DNA of 64,000 nucleotides from Hyphomonadaceae bacterium (GTDB lineage: Bacteria > Pseudomonadota > Alphaproteobacteria > Rhizobiales > Hyphomicrobiaceae), in assembly GCA_019747815.1 (NCBI GenBank), contig JAIEQJ010000026.1, positions 1-64,000 on the forward strand. The letters are read 5' to 3'. Made by a program: the position numbers and the translations under genes. This document shows positions 23,737-33,500 of the stretch, piece after piece. The first letter of the stretch is position 1. Each line of letters opens with the position of its first letter. The notes beneath the pieces are model-generated. The model made no database searches and had not been told where the DNA came from. It was given only the letters and a program-made list of their open reading frames with translations.

Positions 23737-25052
23737 GCCTTGCCCACGGTGGGCCGACCCACGCTCACGTAGATGAAGCCGCGCCGCTCCATGTCCTCCA
23801 GGCGGTAGACATTGCGCAGATCGACGAGGATCGGCTTGCGCATGAGAGAGCGCACGCGGTCGAGATCGAGGGCGCGAAACGGCTCCCACTCCGTCACGAT
23901 CACCAGCGCGTCGGCACCCTCGATGCAGCCATAGGCGCTGTCGGCGTACTCGATCGCCTCGAGCACGGCCTTGGCCTGCTTCATGCCCTCCGGGTCGAAC
24001 GCGCGCACCTTGGCGCCGACATCGCGCAGCGCCGTGATGAGGGCAATGGAGGGTGCTTCGCGCATGTCGTCGGTGTTGGGCTTGAAGGTGAGGCCGAGCA
24101 CGGCAATGGTGTGGCCGCGGATGCTGCCGCCGCACGCGGCGATGACCTTGCGCGCCATGGCGCGCTTGCGCTGCTCATTGACCGAAACCACCGTCTCGAC
24201 GATGCGGCTGGGAGCCCCGAAATCCTGGGCGGTCTTCAGCAGCGCCAGGGCGTCCTTGGGAAAGCACGAGCCACCATAGCCCGGGCCGGCGTTGAGAAAC
24301 TTGCTGCCGATCCTGTTGTCGAGACCGATGCCGCGCGCGACTTCCTGGACGTTGGCGCCGGCCTGCTCGCACAGATCGGCAATCTCGTTGATGAAGGTGA
24401 TCTTGGTCGCCAGAAATGCATTGGCGGCGTACTTGATGAGCTCGGCCGTGCGCCGCCCCGTGAACATGATCGGCGCCTGGTTGAGGAACAGGGGCCGGTA
24501 GATGTCGGCGATGACAACCCGGGCGCGGGCATCGTCGCTGCCGATGACGATGCGGTCCGGATGCTTGAAGTCGGCGATGGCGGCGCCCTCGCGCAGAAAC
24601 TCGGGGTTGGATGCGACCGCAAACTCCGCATCCGGACGCTGCTCGGCGATGATGCGCTCCACCTCGTCGCCGGTGCCGACCGGCACCGTCGACTTGGTGA
24701 TGATCACCTTATAGCCGTCGAGCACCGAGGCGATGTCCTGCGCGGCCCGAAACACGTAGGAGAGATCGGCGTGGCCGTCACCCCGCCGCGACGGCGTGCC
24801 GACGGCAATGAACACCGCCTCCGCCGCCTTGACCGCGCCGGCCAGGTCGGTCGTGAAGGACAGCCGATCCTCACGCACATTCTTGGCCACGAGCTCGGCC
24901 AGCCCCGGCTCGAAGATCGGCATCTCGCCGCGCTTCAGGGCGGCAACCTTGTCCGCGTCGGTGTCGACACAGGTGACGGTGTGGCCGAAGTCGGCAAAGC
25001 AGGCCCCCGACACGAGGCCGACATATCCGGCTCCGATCATTGCCACGCGCAT
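23733..25052 (-). CDS. ugd: UDP-glucose 6-dehydrogenase
   Basis: A 439-aa NAD-dependent enzyme oxidising UDP-glucose to UDP-glucuronate for capsule, lipopolysaccharide or exopolysaccharide. The N-terminal Rossmann motif is GAGYVGLVSGACFADFGH, the middle helix domain carries ASNPEFLREGAAIADF, and the catalytic Cys263 lies in GPGYGGSCFPKD. The C-terminal UDP-binding domain contains VLGLTFKPNTDDMREAPS. The longer open frame (to 25097) adds a Gln-rich stretch that looks untranslated; the ATG at 25052 begins the Rossmann strand directly. It is divergent from the CapD-type gene, and both serve surface polysaccharide. Confidence 0.95.
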   Translation of the reverse strand: MRVAMIGAGYVGLVSGACFADFGHTVTCVDTDADKVAALKRGEMPIFEPGLAELVAKNVREDRLSFTTDLAGAVKAAEAVFIAVGTPSRRGDGHADLSYVFRAAQDIASVLDGYKVIITKSTVPVGTGDEVERIIAEQRPDAEFAVASNPEFLREGAAIADFKHPDRIVIGSDDARARVVIADIYRPLFLNQAPIMFTGRRTAELIKYAANAFLATKITFINEIADLCEQAGANVQEVARGIGLDNRIGSKFLNAGPGYGGSCFPKDALALLKTAQDFGAPSRIVETVVSVNEQRKRAMARKVIAACGGSIRGHTIAVLGLTFKPNTDDMREAPSIALITALRDVGAKVRAFDPEGMKQAKAVLEAIEYADSAYGCIEGADALVIVTEWEPFRALDLDRVRSLMRKPILVDLRNVYRLEDMERRGFIYVSVGRPTVGKA

Positions 25053-25414
25053 GGACTGCACCTGCCTTGGTTGCTGCTGCTGCCGTTCGACCGCCACTGC
25101 AGTCTATAGCCCGAGCCGCCGTGCCGTCACTCCAGAGCGGCGGCGTCTCACGCGGGCATCCGTACGCCGAATCGCCGAAATAGCGACGACATGTTTGTCG
25201 CATGAGCCGCCTTTGGAGTAGTACGACGTCCGGGGTTCACAGCGCGAGGGTCGCATTTTATGCTGTGTGCGGTTCGCGCCGGGTGGGGAACAGGGGCCCG
25301 GCTGAGCGGTTGAACGGGCGCGGTTGAACAGGCCAAGGCTCGTGGCTCGCATTTGGGATGCGCGCAAGTCGACGGTGGGGGGAGTCCGCGTGGGCACGGT
25401 CATAAAGAAACGCG
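25053..25414. other. Divergent intergenic region between ugd and the CapD-type gene
   Basis: About 360 bp without a gene. It contains GCGGTTGAAC twice about 15 bp apart (near 25305-25327), and a small inverted repeat GCGAC/GTCGC around 25182-25200. Both surface-sugar promoters should lie here, but no consensus was clear enough to call. Confidence 0.55.
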
Positions 25415-27367
25415 ATGCTTAGGGCGCAGGCGCATCAACTGGCGCGCTGGCTTGTGGAGCTCGACCGCTACCCCAAGCGCGTGATTCTAGCTGTCAACGA
25501 TTTCATTCTCCTCAACATCGCGCTGTGGCTGGCCTTGTCGTTCCGGTACGGCCAGCTCTTTGTGCCGTTGGACTGGCCGATGTTTCTCGTGCTGGCGGCC
25601 GCACCCTTCATCGGCGTCGCCACCTTCTTCCAGATGCAAGTCTACCGCATGGTGACGCGCTTCATGGGCACGCGCGGCATCACGCTGATGGCCGCCGCGG
25701 TCGGTCTTTCAGCCCTGTACTGGGGCCTGCTCGTGTATTTTTCGGGCATTTACAGCGTTCCCCGCACGGTCGTTCTCCTGTACCCGGTGCTCGCAACGGC
25801 CTTGATCTGGCTGAGCCGCCAGGCTGCGGCGTCGCTGCTGAAACGGGCCGGCGTGGAGATCCCCACCCGCGTCCCCGAGCGCGACAGGACGGTGCTGATC
25901 TACGGCGCGGGCTCTACCGGCGTGCAGCTGCTCGAGGCGCTGGAGGCGACCGGCGGCTACCGGCCCATCGCCTTCGTGGACCCGCGCAAGACGCTGGCCA
26001 GGCAATACGTTTCGGGCCTGAGGGTGGTGGCACCCGAGCGCGTCGGCAACCTCATCGAGCGCTTCGAGGTGGACGAGGTTCTGCTGGCGATGCCCAAGGC
26101 GCAACGGCGCGAGCGACAGGCGGCCTTGCGGCAGCTCGAGCAGTTCAAGGTGCGCGTGCGCACGCTGCCGGCCATCGAGGACGTGGCGGCCGGGCGCGTG
26201 ACGGTCAGCGACTTGCGCCCGGTGGACGCCGACGACCTGCTGGGGCGCGATCCCGTTCCACCCAACGCCGCGCTGCTGGCGCGCAACATTCAGGACAAGT
26301 CGGTGATGGTCACCGGCGCCGGCGGCTCCATCGGCTCCGAGCTCGTGCGCCAGATCATCCGCAACGGCCCTAAGCATCTCGTCCTGCTGGAGCGGAGCGA
26401 GAACCATCTCTACGAGATCGATCTGGAGGTGGAGACGCTGCTGGGGCCGGCGGCTGCCGGCACAGCCACCCGGCCGACCGTGGTCTCGGTGCTGGGGTCG
26501 ATCCTCGACGGTCCGCTCATGCGCGCGATCATCGAGCAGAACGGCATCCAGACGATCTTCCACGCGGCCGCCTTCAAGCACGTGCCGTTGGTGGAGCACA
26601 ATCCCGTCGCGGGGCTGCGCAACAACACCTTCGGCACCGCCGCGCTCGCCGAGGCGGCCATCGCCGGCCAGGTGGAGCGGTTCGTTCTGATCTCCACGGA
26701 CAAGGCGGTGCGCCCCACCAGCATCATGGGCGCCAGCAAGCGGCTGGCGGAAATGATCCTGCAGGCGCATGCCGCCGAGAGCAGGGGCCGCACGGTGTTC
26801 ACCATGGTGCGCTTCGGCAACGTGCTGAACAGCTCGGGCTCTGTGGTGCAGCGCTTCCGGCGCCAGATCGAGGCCGGCGGACCCGTCACCGTCACGCATC
26901 CCGGAATGGTCCGCTACTTCATGTCGATTCCGGAGGCGGCCGGGCTCGTCATCCAGGCGGGCGCCATGGCGGCCGGCGGCGACGTCTTCGTCCTCGACAT
27001 GGGCCAGCCGGTCAAGATCGACGATCTGGCGCGGTCCATGATCCGGCTGATGGGACAGGAGGTGCGCGATGAAGCCCACCCCGACGGCGATATCGCCATC
27101 CAGTACGTCGGCACGCGCGACGGGGAGAAGCTCTACGAGGAGCTGCTGATCGGGGAGAACGTCGTCCCCACCGAGCACCCCCGCATCATGCGCAGCCAGG
27201 AGCCTTTCCTGCAGGGGGCGGACCTGAAGGCCGTCCTTGCGGATCTCGATGCGGCCATGGGGGAGGGGTCCAAGGCGGCAATCCAGGCCGCGCTGGCACG
27301 CGGAGTGGAAAACTACTGCCCGGCGCGCCGCGACCTCGACGGGGGCGAGCCGCGCGAGGCCGCCTGA
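25415..27367 (+). CDS. CapD/FlaA1-type membrane nucleotide-sugar 4,6-dehydratase
   Basis: A 650-aa membrane enzyme of the WbpM/PglF/CapD group. Four membrane segments occupy residues 20-140, a CoA-binding-like Rossmann domain follows (VLIYGAGSTGVQLLEALEA), and the catalytic short-chain-dehydrogenase domain starts near residue 295 with VTGAGGSIGSELVRQI. In place of the usual Tyr-x3-Lys it has SIMGASKRLAE, the Met-x3-Lys form typical of UDP-GlcNAc 4,6-dehydratases; STDKAVRPT is also diagnostic. It makes the 4-keto-6-deoxy sugar for surface glycans. Its 3' end overlaps the convergent CHAD gene by 55 bp. Confidence 0.92.
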   Translation: MLRAQAHQLARWLVELDRYPKRVILAVNDFILLNIALWLALSFRYGQLFVPLDWPMFLVLAAAPFIGVATFFQMQVYRMVTRFMGTRGITLMAAAVGLSALYWGLLVYFSGIYSVPRTVVLLYPVLATALIWLSRQAAASLLKRAGVEIPTRVPERDRTVLIYGAGSTGVQLLEALEATGGYRPIAFVDPRKTLARQYVSGLRVVAPERVGNLIERFEVDEVLLAMPKAQRRERQAALRQLEQFKVRVRTLPAIEDVAAGRVTVSDLRPVDADDLLGRDPVPPNAALLARNIQDKSVMVTGAGGSIGSELVRQIIRNGPKHLVLLERSENHLYEIDLEVETLLGPAAAGTATRPTVVSVLGSILDGPLMRAIIEQNGIQTIFHAAAFKHVPLVEHNPVAGLRNNTFGTAALAEAAIAGQVERFVLISTDKAVRPTSIMGASKRLAEMILQAHAAESRGRTVFTMVRFGNVLNSSGSVVQRFRRQIEAGGPVTVTHPGMVRYFMSIPEAAGLVIQAGAMAAGGDVFVLDMGQPVKIDDLARSMIRLMGQEVRDEAHPDGDIAIQYVGTRDGEKLYEELLIGENVVPTEHPRIMRSQEPFLQGADLKAVLADLDAAMGEGSKAAIQAALARGVENYCPARRDLDGGEPREAA

Positions 27368-28341
27368 GCCCTGGGCCGGCGGGTGGCGGCGACCTTTCGG
27401 CTGGCCCGCGTCTTCCTTCCGCCGTTGTCGTTGGGCGGCGCCAGGGCCGTCAGATCGCAGGCGGCGGACCAATAGAGCGCCAGGCGCTCGCGCAAATCGG
27501 CGGCCGGCTCGGCAAACAGCCTGGCCCCCCGCGGCTGGGCAACCCGTCTGAGCTCGTCCTGGATCGTCCGGCCCATGGAGCCCAGCGCCGCGAGCTCATC
27601 GGCCGCCAGCACGGCCTTGCCGCGATCCGCCGCGAAGGCCAGCAGCACATGCACGTCGTGGTCGTCGCCGAGCAAGCGCGACAGTTCCTTCGCCTCGCCG
27701 GCCCGCCCGCTCAAGACGTCCGGCCAGGCCCGCGAGATGAGCTGCATGTGGCGCCAGTGCTGCTGCACGGTCTTGCGCCATTCGTGGAACGCCTCGTCGG
27801 TCGGGGTCGCGTACGCCTCGCGGAACGCCCGCCGCGCCCGCCGATAGGACCGCTCGATGCCGTCCGCGAGGTGATCGAAGGCGACGGGGCGCCGCTCCAG
27901 GCGCGCAAAGAATGCCCGGGCGTGCTCGAGGTCCTTGAGGGCCTGGCGCCGCTCCTGCCCGCCAGCGCGGGCGCTGCGGGCGCCGGCGCCGTTTGCCGTC
28001 AGCTTGGCGAGCTTCACCCCCATGCCCTTCGGCAAAGCCTTGAAGCGAGCCTCGAGCTTGGCCAGCGTCTGCTGCATGACGTGCTGATCGCGAACGTCCG
28101 CCAGCAGCCGGCCGATGGCGGCGATGCGGTTGGCCTCGCGCCGGTAGGCGGCCGCGGCCAGCGCAGGCCGGATGAGGCGCAGCAAGGCCCGCAGCCGCTT
28201 CAGGCAGCGCCGCGCATCATGGATGGCGGCCGGAATGTCCTCGCGACTCGCAAGCCGCGCCTCGGCAATGTCGATCTGCTCGAGCCCGATGCGGCTCGCG
28301 CCGCCGGCGACCGTCTCGCTAAGCTTGAACCGGTAGGTCAT
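27313..28341 (-). CDS. CHAD domain protein
   Basis: A 342-aa helical protein with a CHAD domain, a fold of two four-helix bundles lined by basic residues. Conserved stretches: AIHDARRCLKRLRALLRLIRPAL in the first half and DEAFHEWRKTVQQHWRHMQLI plus LGDDHDVHVLLAF in the second. CHAD proteins bind polyphosphate and are often found near polyphosphate metabolism genes; none is nearby here. The C-terminus is a basic, disordered tail (RKVAATRRPRAQAASRG). The ATG at 28341 (MTYRFKL) fits the family start; extra upstream codons look untranslated. The 3' end overlaps the convergent CapD-type gene by 55 bp. Confidence 0.88.
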   Translation of the reverse strand: MTYRFKLSETVAGGASRIGLEQIDIAEARLASREDIPAAIHDARRCLKRLRALLRLIRPALAAAAYRREANRIAAIGRLLADVRDQHVMQQTLAKLEARFKALPKGMGVKLAKLTANGAGARSARAGGQERRQALKDLEHARAFFARLERRPVAFDHLADGIERSYRRARRAFREAYATPTDEAFHEWRKTVQQHWRHMQLISRAWPDVLSGRAGEAKELSRLLGDDHDVHVLLAFAADRGKAVLAADELAALGSMGRTIQDELRRVAQPRGARLFAEPAADLRERLALYWSAACDLTALAPPNDNGGRKTRASRKVAATRRPRAQAASRGSPPSRSRRAGQ

Positions 28342-28456
28342 GCACCCAACAACAGCGGCTGCGGCGCCGGACAGTTTGGTCCCGATCGGCATGCCCTGTC
28401 ATCTGCGAGCTTAGCAGGCCGGGCTGTCATAATACCGTCATGGCGGTTTAACGATC

Positions 28457-29107
28457 CTAAGTCGCGCGCATTGAATGGAAAACTCGAGCTTTGCAATGCG
28501 CTGCCCATGCAAGCCATTGGCGGATCCGGGCGTCCGGATCCGAATGCGTGAAGAAATCGGTAATCACGGCAAGGCTGTCGGCGCCGGCCGCCACCACGCC
28601 ATCCGCCCGCTCCGGCGTGAGGCCGCCGATGGCGATCAGCGGCACGGCGCCGATGCGGCGCTTCCAGTCGGTGACGCGAGCGAGGCCCTGCGGCGCCCAT
28701 GGCATGGCCTTGAGCTTAGTCTCGTAGACCGGCCCTAAGGCCACGTAGTCGGGCTCGACGGCGAGCGCGATGGCGAGTTCGTCGGTGCTGTGCGTGCTGA
28801 TGCCGAGCCGCACGCCCCTGGCCTTGAGCGCCGCCACGTCGCAGCCAGCCAGATCCTCCTGGCCCAGATGCACATAGTCGGCACCAAGCGCCAGCGCCTC
28901 GCGCCAATAGTCGTTGACGATGAGCTGGCAGCCGTGGCGCGCGCAGATGTCCAGGCTCGCCGCGATCGTGCTCAGCACCACATCCCCCGCGGCGTCCTTG
29001 AGGCGAAGCTGGACGGTCTTGACGCCCAGCGGCACCAGCCGCTGCAGCCACGCCAGATCGGGCACGATGGGGTAGAAGAGATCGGGGCCGCCACGCCGGC
29101 CTGTCAT
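28457..29107 (-). CDS. thiE: Thiamine phosphate synthase
   Basis: A 216-aa TIM-barrel enzyme joining the pyrimidine and thiazole halves of thiamine. Family blocks: [69 protein letters not shown] and [20 protein letters not shown]. It is translationally coupled to thiG by an ATGA overlap (28457-29107 meets 29104). The last 20 residues ([16 protein letters not shown]) extend past the usual end. It is the third gene of thiS-thiG-thiE. Confidence 0.92.
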   Translation of the reverse strand: MTGRRGGPDLFYPIVPDLAWLQRLVPLGVKTVQLRLKDAAGDVVLSTIAASLDICARHGCQLIVNDYWREALALGADYVHLGQEDLAGCDVAALKARGVRLGISTHSTDELAIALAVEPDYVALGPVYETKLKAMPWAPQGLARVTDWKRRIGAVPLIAIGGLTPERADGVVAAGADSLAVITDFFTHSDPDARIRQWLAWAAHCKARVFHSMRAT

Positions 29108-29925
29108 CGGGATTTGTCCAGATCGAAGAACGGCGTGCCGGCCACCGGCGTGGACGGCGCCGCCATGTCGCGCATCTGCATCAATCCCGCCTCGAAGGCC
29201 ATGCGCCCGGCCTCGATCGCGCTGGCGAAGGCCCGCGCCATGCGCACGGGATCGACCGCGGTGGCAACCGCGGTGTTCAGCATCACGGCATCGTAGCCGA
29301 GCTCCATGGCCTCGGCCGCGTGCGAGGGCGCACCGATGCCGGCGTCGATGATGAGCGGCACGCCGGGAAAGTACTCGCGCAGGGCTGTCAGCGCATAGCG
29401 GTTGGCAAGGCCGCGGCCGGTGCCGATCGGCGCGCCCCACGGCATCAGCACCTCGCAGCCGGCGGCCATCAGGCGCTCGGCCGCAATCAAGTCCTCGGTG
29501 GTGTAGGGAAAGACCTTGAAGCCGTCCCTGCTGAGGGCCGCCGCCGCCTCGACGAGACCGAAGAGATCCGGCTGCAAGGTGTCGTCGTTGCCGATCACCT
29601 CGAGCTTGACCCAGTCGGTCGCGAACAGCTCGCGCGCCATCTGCGCGGTCGTTATGGCCTCCTTGGGCGTGCGGCAGCCGGCCGTGTTGGGCAGCACGGC
29701 GACACCCAGCTCCTTGATGAGGCCGAGAAAGTGCTGGCCCGCTCCCGCGCGCGCCATCTCGCGGCGCAGGGAGACCGTAACAACGGACGCGCCCGAGGCC
29801 TTGACCGACTGGCTCATGACCTGCGGCGAGGGGAAGCGCGCGGTGCCGATGATGAGGCGCGAGGCCACCTCCCTGCCATAGAGGGTCAGCGGCTTCACCG
29901 GAGCCTGGAGTTCATGCACAGTCAT
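29104..29925 (-). CDS. thiG: Thiazole synthase
   Basis: A 273-aa TIM-barrel enzyme forming the thiazole phosphate from deoxyxylulose 5-phosphate, dehydroglycine and the ThiS thiocarboxylate. The Schiff-base lysine is Lys107 in [11 protein letters not shown]; other blocks are [19 protein letters not shown] near the start, [17 protein letters not shown], and [21 protein letters not shown]. The gene follows thiS by 12 bp and overlaps thiE by 4 bp. The dehydroglycine source, glycine oxidase ThiO, is encoded about 19 kb away at 48281-49285. Confidence 0.95.
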   Translation of the reverse strand: MTVHELQAPVKPLTLYGREVASRLIIGTARFPSPQVMSQSVKASGASVVTVSLRREMARAGAGQHFLGLIKELGVAVLPNTAGCRTPKEAITTAQMARELFATDWVKLEVIGNDDTLQPDLFGLVEAAAALSRDGFKVFPYTTEDLIAAERLMAAGCEVLMPWGAPIGTGRGLANRYALTALREYFPGVPLIIDAGIGAPSHAAEAMELGYDAVMLNTAVATAVDPVRMARAFASAIEAGRMAFEAGLMQMRDMAAPSTPVAGTPFFDLDKSR

Positions 29926-29937
29926 GGCTGGAACCTA

Positions 29938-30162
29938 TCAGCCGCCCTGCCGGGGCGCCACGATCTCCACCCTGTCGCCCGCACTGAGCAGGGTCGCGGC
30001 CCGCGCACCCCTGGGCACGAACTCGCCATTGAGCGCGGTGGCCACCTCGCTCTCGCCAAAGCCCTGGGCTGCGATCAGCTCCGCCAGCGTGCGGGCGCCC
30101 GTGTCGGTCCGTTCGCCGTTGAGGACGAGTGCCGTTGTAGGGGTTGGTGCGTCGAGATGCAT
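29938..30162 (-). CDS. thiS: Sulfur-carrier protein ThiS
   Basis: A 74-aa ubiquitin-fold protein ending in the required Gly-Gly (PRQGG), which ThiF-type enzymes adenylate and convert to a thiocarboxylate. Features: LVLNGERTD, ARTLAELIAAQGF, VATALNGEFVPRGA and LLSAGDRVEIVAP. The ATG at 30162 has GGAAG five bases upstream; the open frame continues further but with shadow composition. It leads thiS-thiG-thiE. No thiF, thiC or thiD is in the window. Confidence 0.9.
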   Translation of the reverse strand: MHLDAPTPTTALVLNGERTDTGARTLAELIAAQGFGESEVATALNGEFVPRGARAATLLSAGDRVEIVAPRQGG

Positions 30163-30538
30163 GTTCACTTCCAGCCTGCGTCTGCTTGCATATCTGCGCC
30201 CGTATGCAGCCAGATTCAAGGGTGTTGTGCACCCCTGCGGCGACTGGGGAAACCATCGGCATGGCGGTGCGCAACGCGGTGATCCTCTTCGTGCAGATCG
30301 ACCGGCATCTCGGCCACCGAGCATCGCTTGCGGCCGATCCAGTTCACGCTGCAAGCCCAGCGGGTCCCCGTTGCTCGCCCGGGCGATTGCGGGCAGCAGC
30401 CATGCCTGAAATGATGCGCATTAATGGCCCATCATCCTGTTGGGCCTACAAGAGGCCACGAAATTGACGGATGCCCGCGGGGTTGCGCGTTCCCAGGAAG
30501 AGGAACGGCCCTGAGACGAAGGGTGCCAGAGGAAGCCG
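30163..30538. other. Divergent intergenic region between thiS and the acyltransferase fusion
   Basis: About 375 bp without a gene. On the minus strand a GGGGTGC...ACCCTTGAATCTG stretch before thiS recalls part of a TPP riboswitch, and TGCATA/TATGCA (30187-30192, 30203-30208) could form a hairpin, but the conserved CTGAGA core is missing, so no riboswitch is called. No promoter consensus was clear. Confidence 0.55.
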
Positions 30539-33500
30539 ATGTTCAAAGCCTTGATGACGTCGCGGCGTTTCGCGCCCCTGTTCTGGTGCCAGTTCTGCTC
30601 GGCCCTCAACGACAACTTCCTGAAGAACGCGCTGGTGATGCTGATCCTGTTCGGGCTCGGCGGGGCGGGTGCGGTCGCCGGCGGCTACGGCCCCGTGCTG
30701 GTGACGCTGGCCGGCATCGTCTTCATCGCACCCTTCTTCATCCTCTCCGCGCTCGGCGGGGAGATCGCGGACCGTTTCGACAAGGCCCATGTTGCCTCTC
30801 GCATCAAGCTCGCCGAGATCCCGATTGCCGCGCTCGCCGCGGTCGGCTTCTACCTGCACTCGGTGCCGATCCTGTTCGTGACGCTCGCGCTGTTCGGCAT
30901 GGTGGCCGCGCTGTTCGGGCCGGTGAAGTACGGCATCCTGCCGGAGAAGCTCCAGACCGCGGAATTGCCCGCCGGCAACGCGCTGGTGGAGGGCGCCACC
31001 TTCCTCGCCATTCTGATCGGCACGATTGCCGGCGGCATCGCGGTGGCCGAGGCCAAAAGCCCCGAGATCGTCGTTGCCGTCATCCTGGCGCTGGCGGTGG
31101 TGTCGTGGATGTTTGCGCGCAGCATCCCCGCTGCCGGCCCCGCTGCGCCTGAGCTTGCCATCACGCGCAATCCGTGGACCTCGACCGTCGCGCTGCTGCG
31201 CGAGCTCAAGGGCGACGGGCGGCTGTGGGGCGGCGCGCATATCGTGTCCTGGTTCTGGCTGGTCGGCTCCGTGGCGCTGTCGCTGCTGCCCGCCTTGGTC
31301 AAGGACCACATCGGCGGCACCGAGGGCGTGGTGACGCTGGGCCTCACCACGTTCGTGATCGGCATCGCCACCGGCTCGGTGCTGGCGGCGCGGGCGAGCC
31401 ACGGCAAGCCCAACCTGGCGCTGGTGCCGCTGGGGGCGGTGCTGATGGGCCTGTTCGCGCTCATGCTCGGCGGGCTGGCCGCGATCATGGCGCCGGGGCC
31501 GCTGCCGCTGCGCCCGCTGGGCGTGCTGGGAGCGGGCACGGGCCTCGGCGTGATCGCAGCCCTGATGGGGCTCGCGATCGCCGGCGGCCTCTTCATCGTG
31601 CCCGCGTTCGCGGCCGTGCAGGCCTGGTCGCCGCCGGAGCGGCGCGCGCGGGTGATCGCCGCCGTCAACGTGATGAATGCGGCCTACATGGTGGCGGGCG
31701 GCGCCATCGTCGCCGGCCTGCAGGCCGCCGGCGTCGGCGTGGGCGCGATCTTTGCGGCCCTCGGCGTGCTCAGCATCGCCGCCGTGGGCTATGTGGTGCG
31801 CGCCTGGGGCTCGGACGTGATGCGCGGGCTCGGCCGCACCATCTTGGGCTTTTTTTTTCACCTCGACGTGAGGGGCCTGGAGACTCTTGACGCGGCGGAC
31901 GGGCGCGTCGTCATCGCGCCCAACCACGTCAGCCTGCTCGACGGCCCGCTGCTGCATACCATCCTGCCCAAGGAGGCGTCGTTTGCGGTCAACTCGCAGA
32001 TCGCCGCGGCCTGGTGGGTGAAGCCGTTTCTCAAGGCCATCCACGCCTATCTGCTGGAGCCGACCCGGCCGCTGGCGGCGCGCACGGTCGTCAACGCGGT
32101 CAAGGCCGGCGAGGCGGTCGTCATTTTCCCGGAGGGACGCATCACCGTCACCGGCGGCCTGATGAAGGTGTACGACGGCGCTGCCATGATCGCCGACAAG
32201 GCCGACGCCGCCATCGTGCCGGTGCGCATCGACGGCCCAGAGCGCTCGCCCTTCAGCTATCTCAAGCCCACGCAGATCAGGAAGGCGCTGTTCCCCAAAT
32301 TCACCGTGACCTTCCTGCCGCCGCGCCGCCTGGCTCTCGATCCGCAACTCAAGGGCAAGCGGCGGCGGCAGGCGGCCGGCCTTGCCCTGCAGGACATCAT
32401 GGTGGAGACCGCGGTTGCGACCGCGCCGATCGACCGCACCCTGTTCCAGGCGCTCAGCTTCGCCCGGGCAACGCGCGACACCGGCCGGCCCGCGGTCACC
32501 GACCCGCTGGGGGCCGAGCTCAGCTATCGCAAGCTCATCCTGGCGGCCCAGGTGCTGGGCCCGAAGCTCGCGTCCTATGCGGCACCGGGCAAGGCCGTGG
32601 GCGTGATGCTGCCGAACTCGGTGGGCGTGGCCGTCACCTTCTTCGCCCTGCAGACCATCGGCCGTGTGCCGGCGATGATCAACTTCACGGCGGGCGCCCC
32701 CAACATCACCGCCGCGTGCCGCGCCGCCGACGTATCGGTGATCCTGACCTCGCGCACGTTCGTCGAGCGCGGACGCTTCCAGGCGCTTATCGGCCATCTC
32801 GAGCCATCGGTGCGCATCGTCTATCTGGAGGACGTCCGGTTCGGCGTCGGCTGGTGGGACAAGATGCGCGGGCTGCTGGCCGGAACGAAGGCCCGGGTGC
32901 CGCGCCAGGCCAACGATCCCGGCGTCATTCTCTTCACATCGGGCGCGGAGGGCGTGCCCAAGGCGGTGGTGCTCTCCCATCGCAACGTGCTCGCCAACTG
33001 CGCCCAATGCCTGGCGCGGATCGACGCCAGCGGCCAGGACCTGGTGTTCAACGCATTGCCGGTGTTCCATTCGTTCGGGCTGACGGGCGGGCTCATCATG
33101 CCGCTGGTGGGCGGCGTGCCCGTATTCCTCTATCCCTCGCCCGTGCACTACCGCATCGTGCCCGAGCTCATCTACGACACCGGTGCCACCATCATGTTCG
33201 GCACCAACATGTTCCTGGCCGGCTATGCGCGCGCCGCACACCCGTACGACCTGCGCAGCGTGCGCTTCGTGGTGGCGGGCGCGGAGGCCGTGAAGGAGGA
33301 CGTGCGCGCGGCCTACATGGACAAGTTCGGCGTGCGCATTCTGGAGGGCTATGGCGTGACGGAGACCTCGCCGGTGCTGGCCATGAACACGCCGATTGCC
33401 AACCGGCCGGGCACCGTGGGGCGCCTGTCGCCCCTGATGCAAGCGCGCCTGGAGCCGGTGGCCGGCGTGCCAGAGGGCGGCCGGCTGATCGTCAAAGGCC

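Noticed and set aside
30163-30300. TPP riboswitch before thiS
   Set aside because: Only fragments resemble the element; the CTGAGA core is not present.
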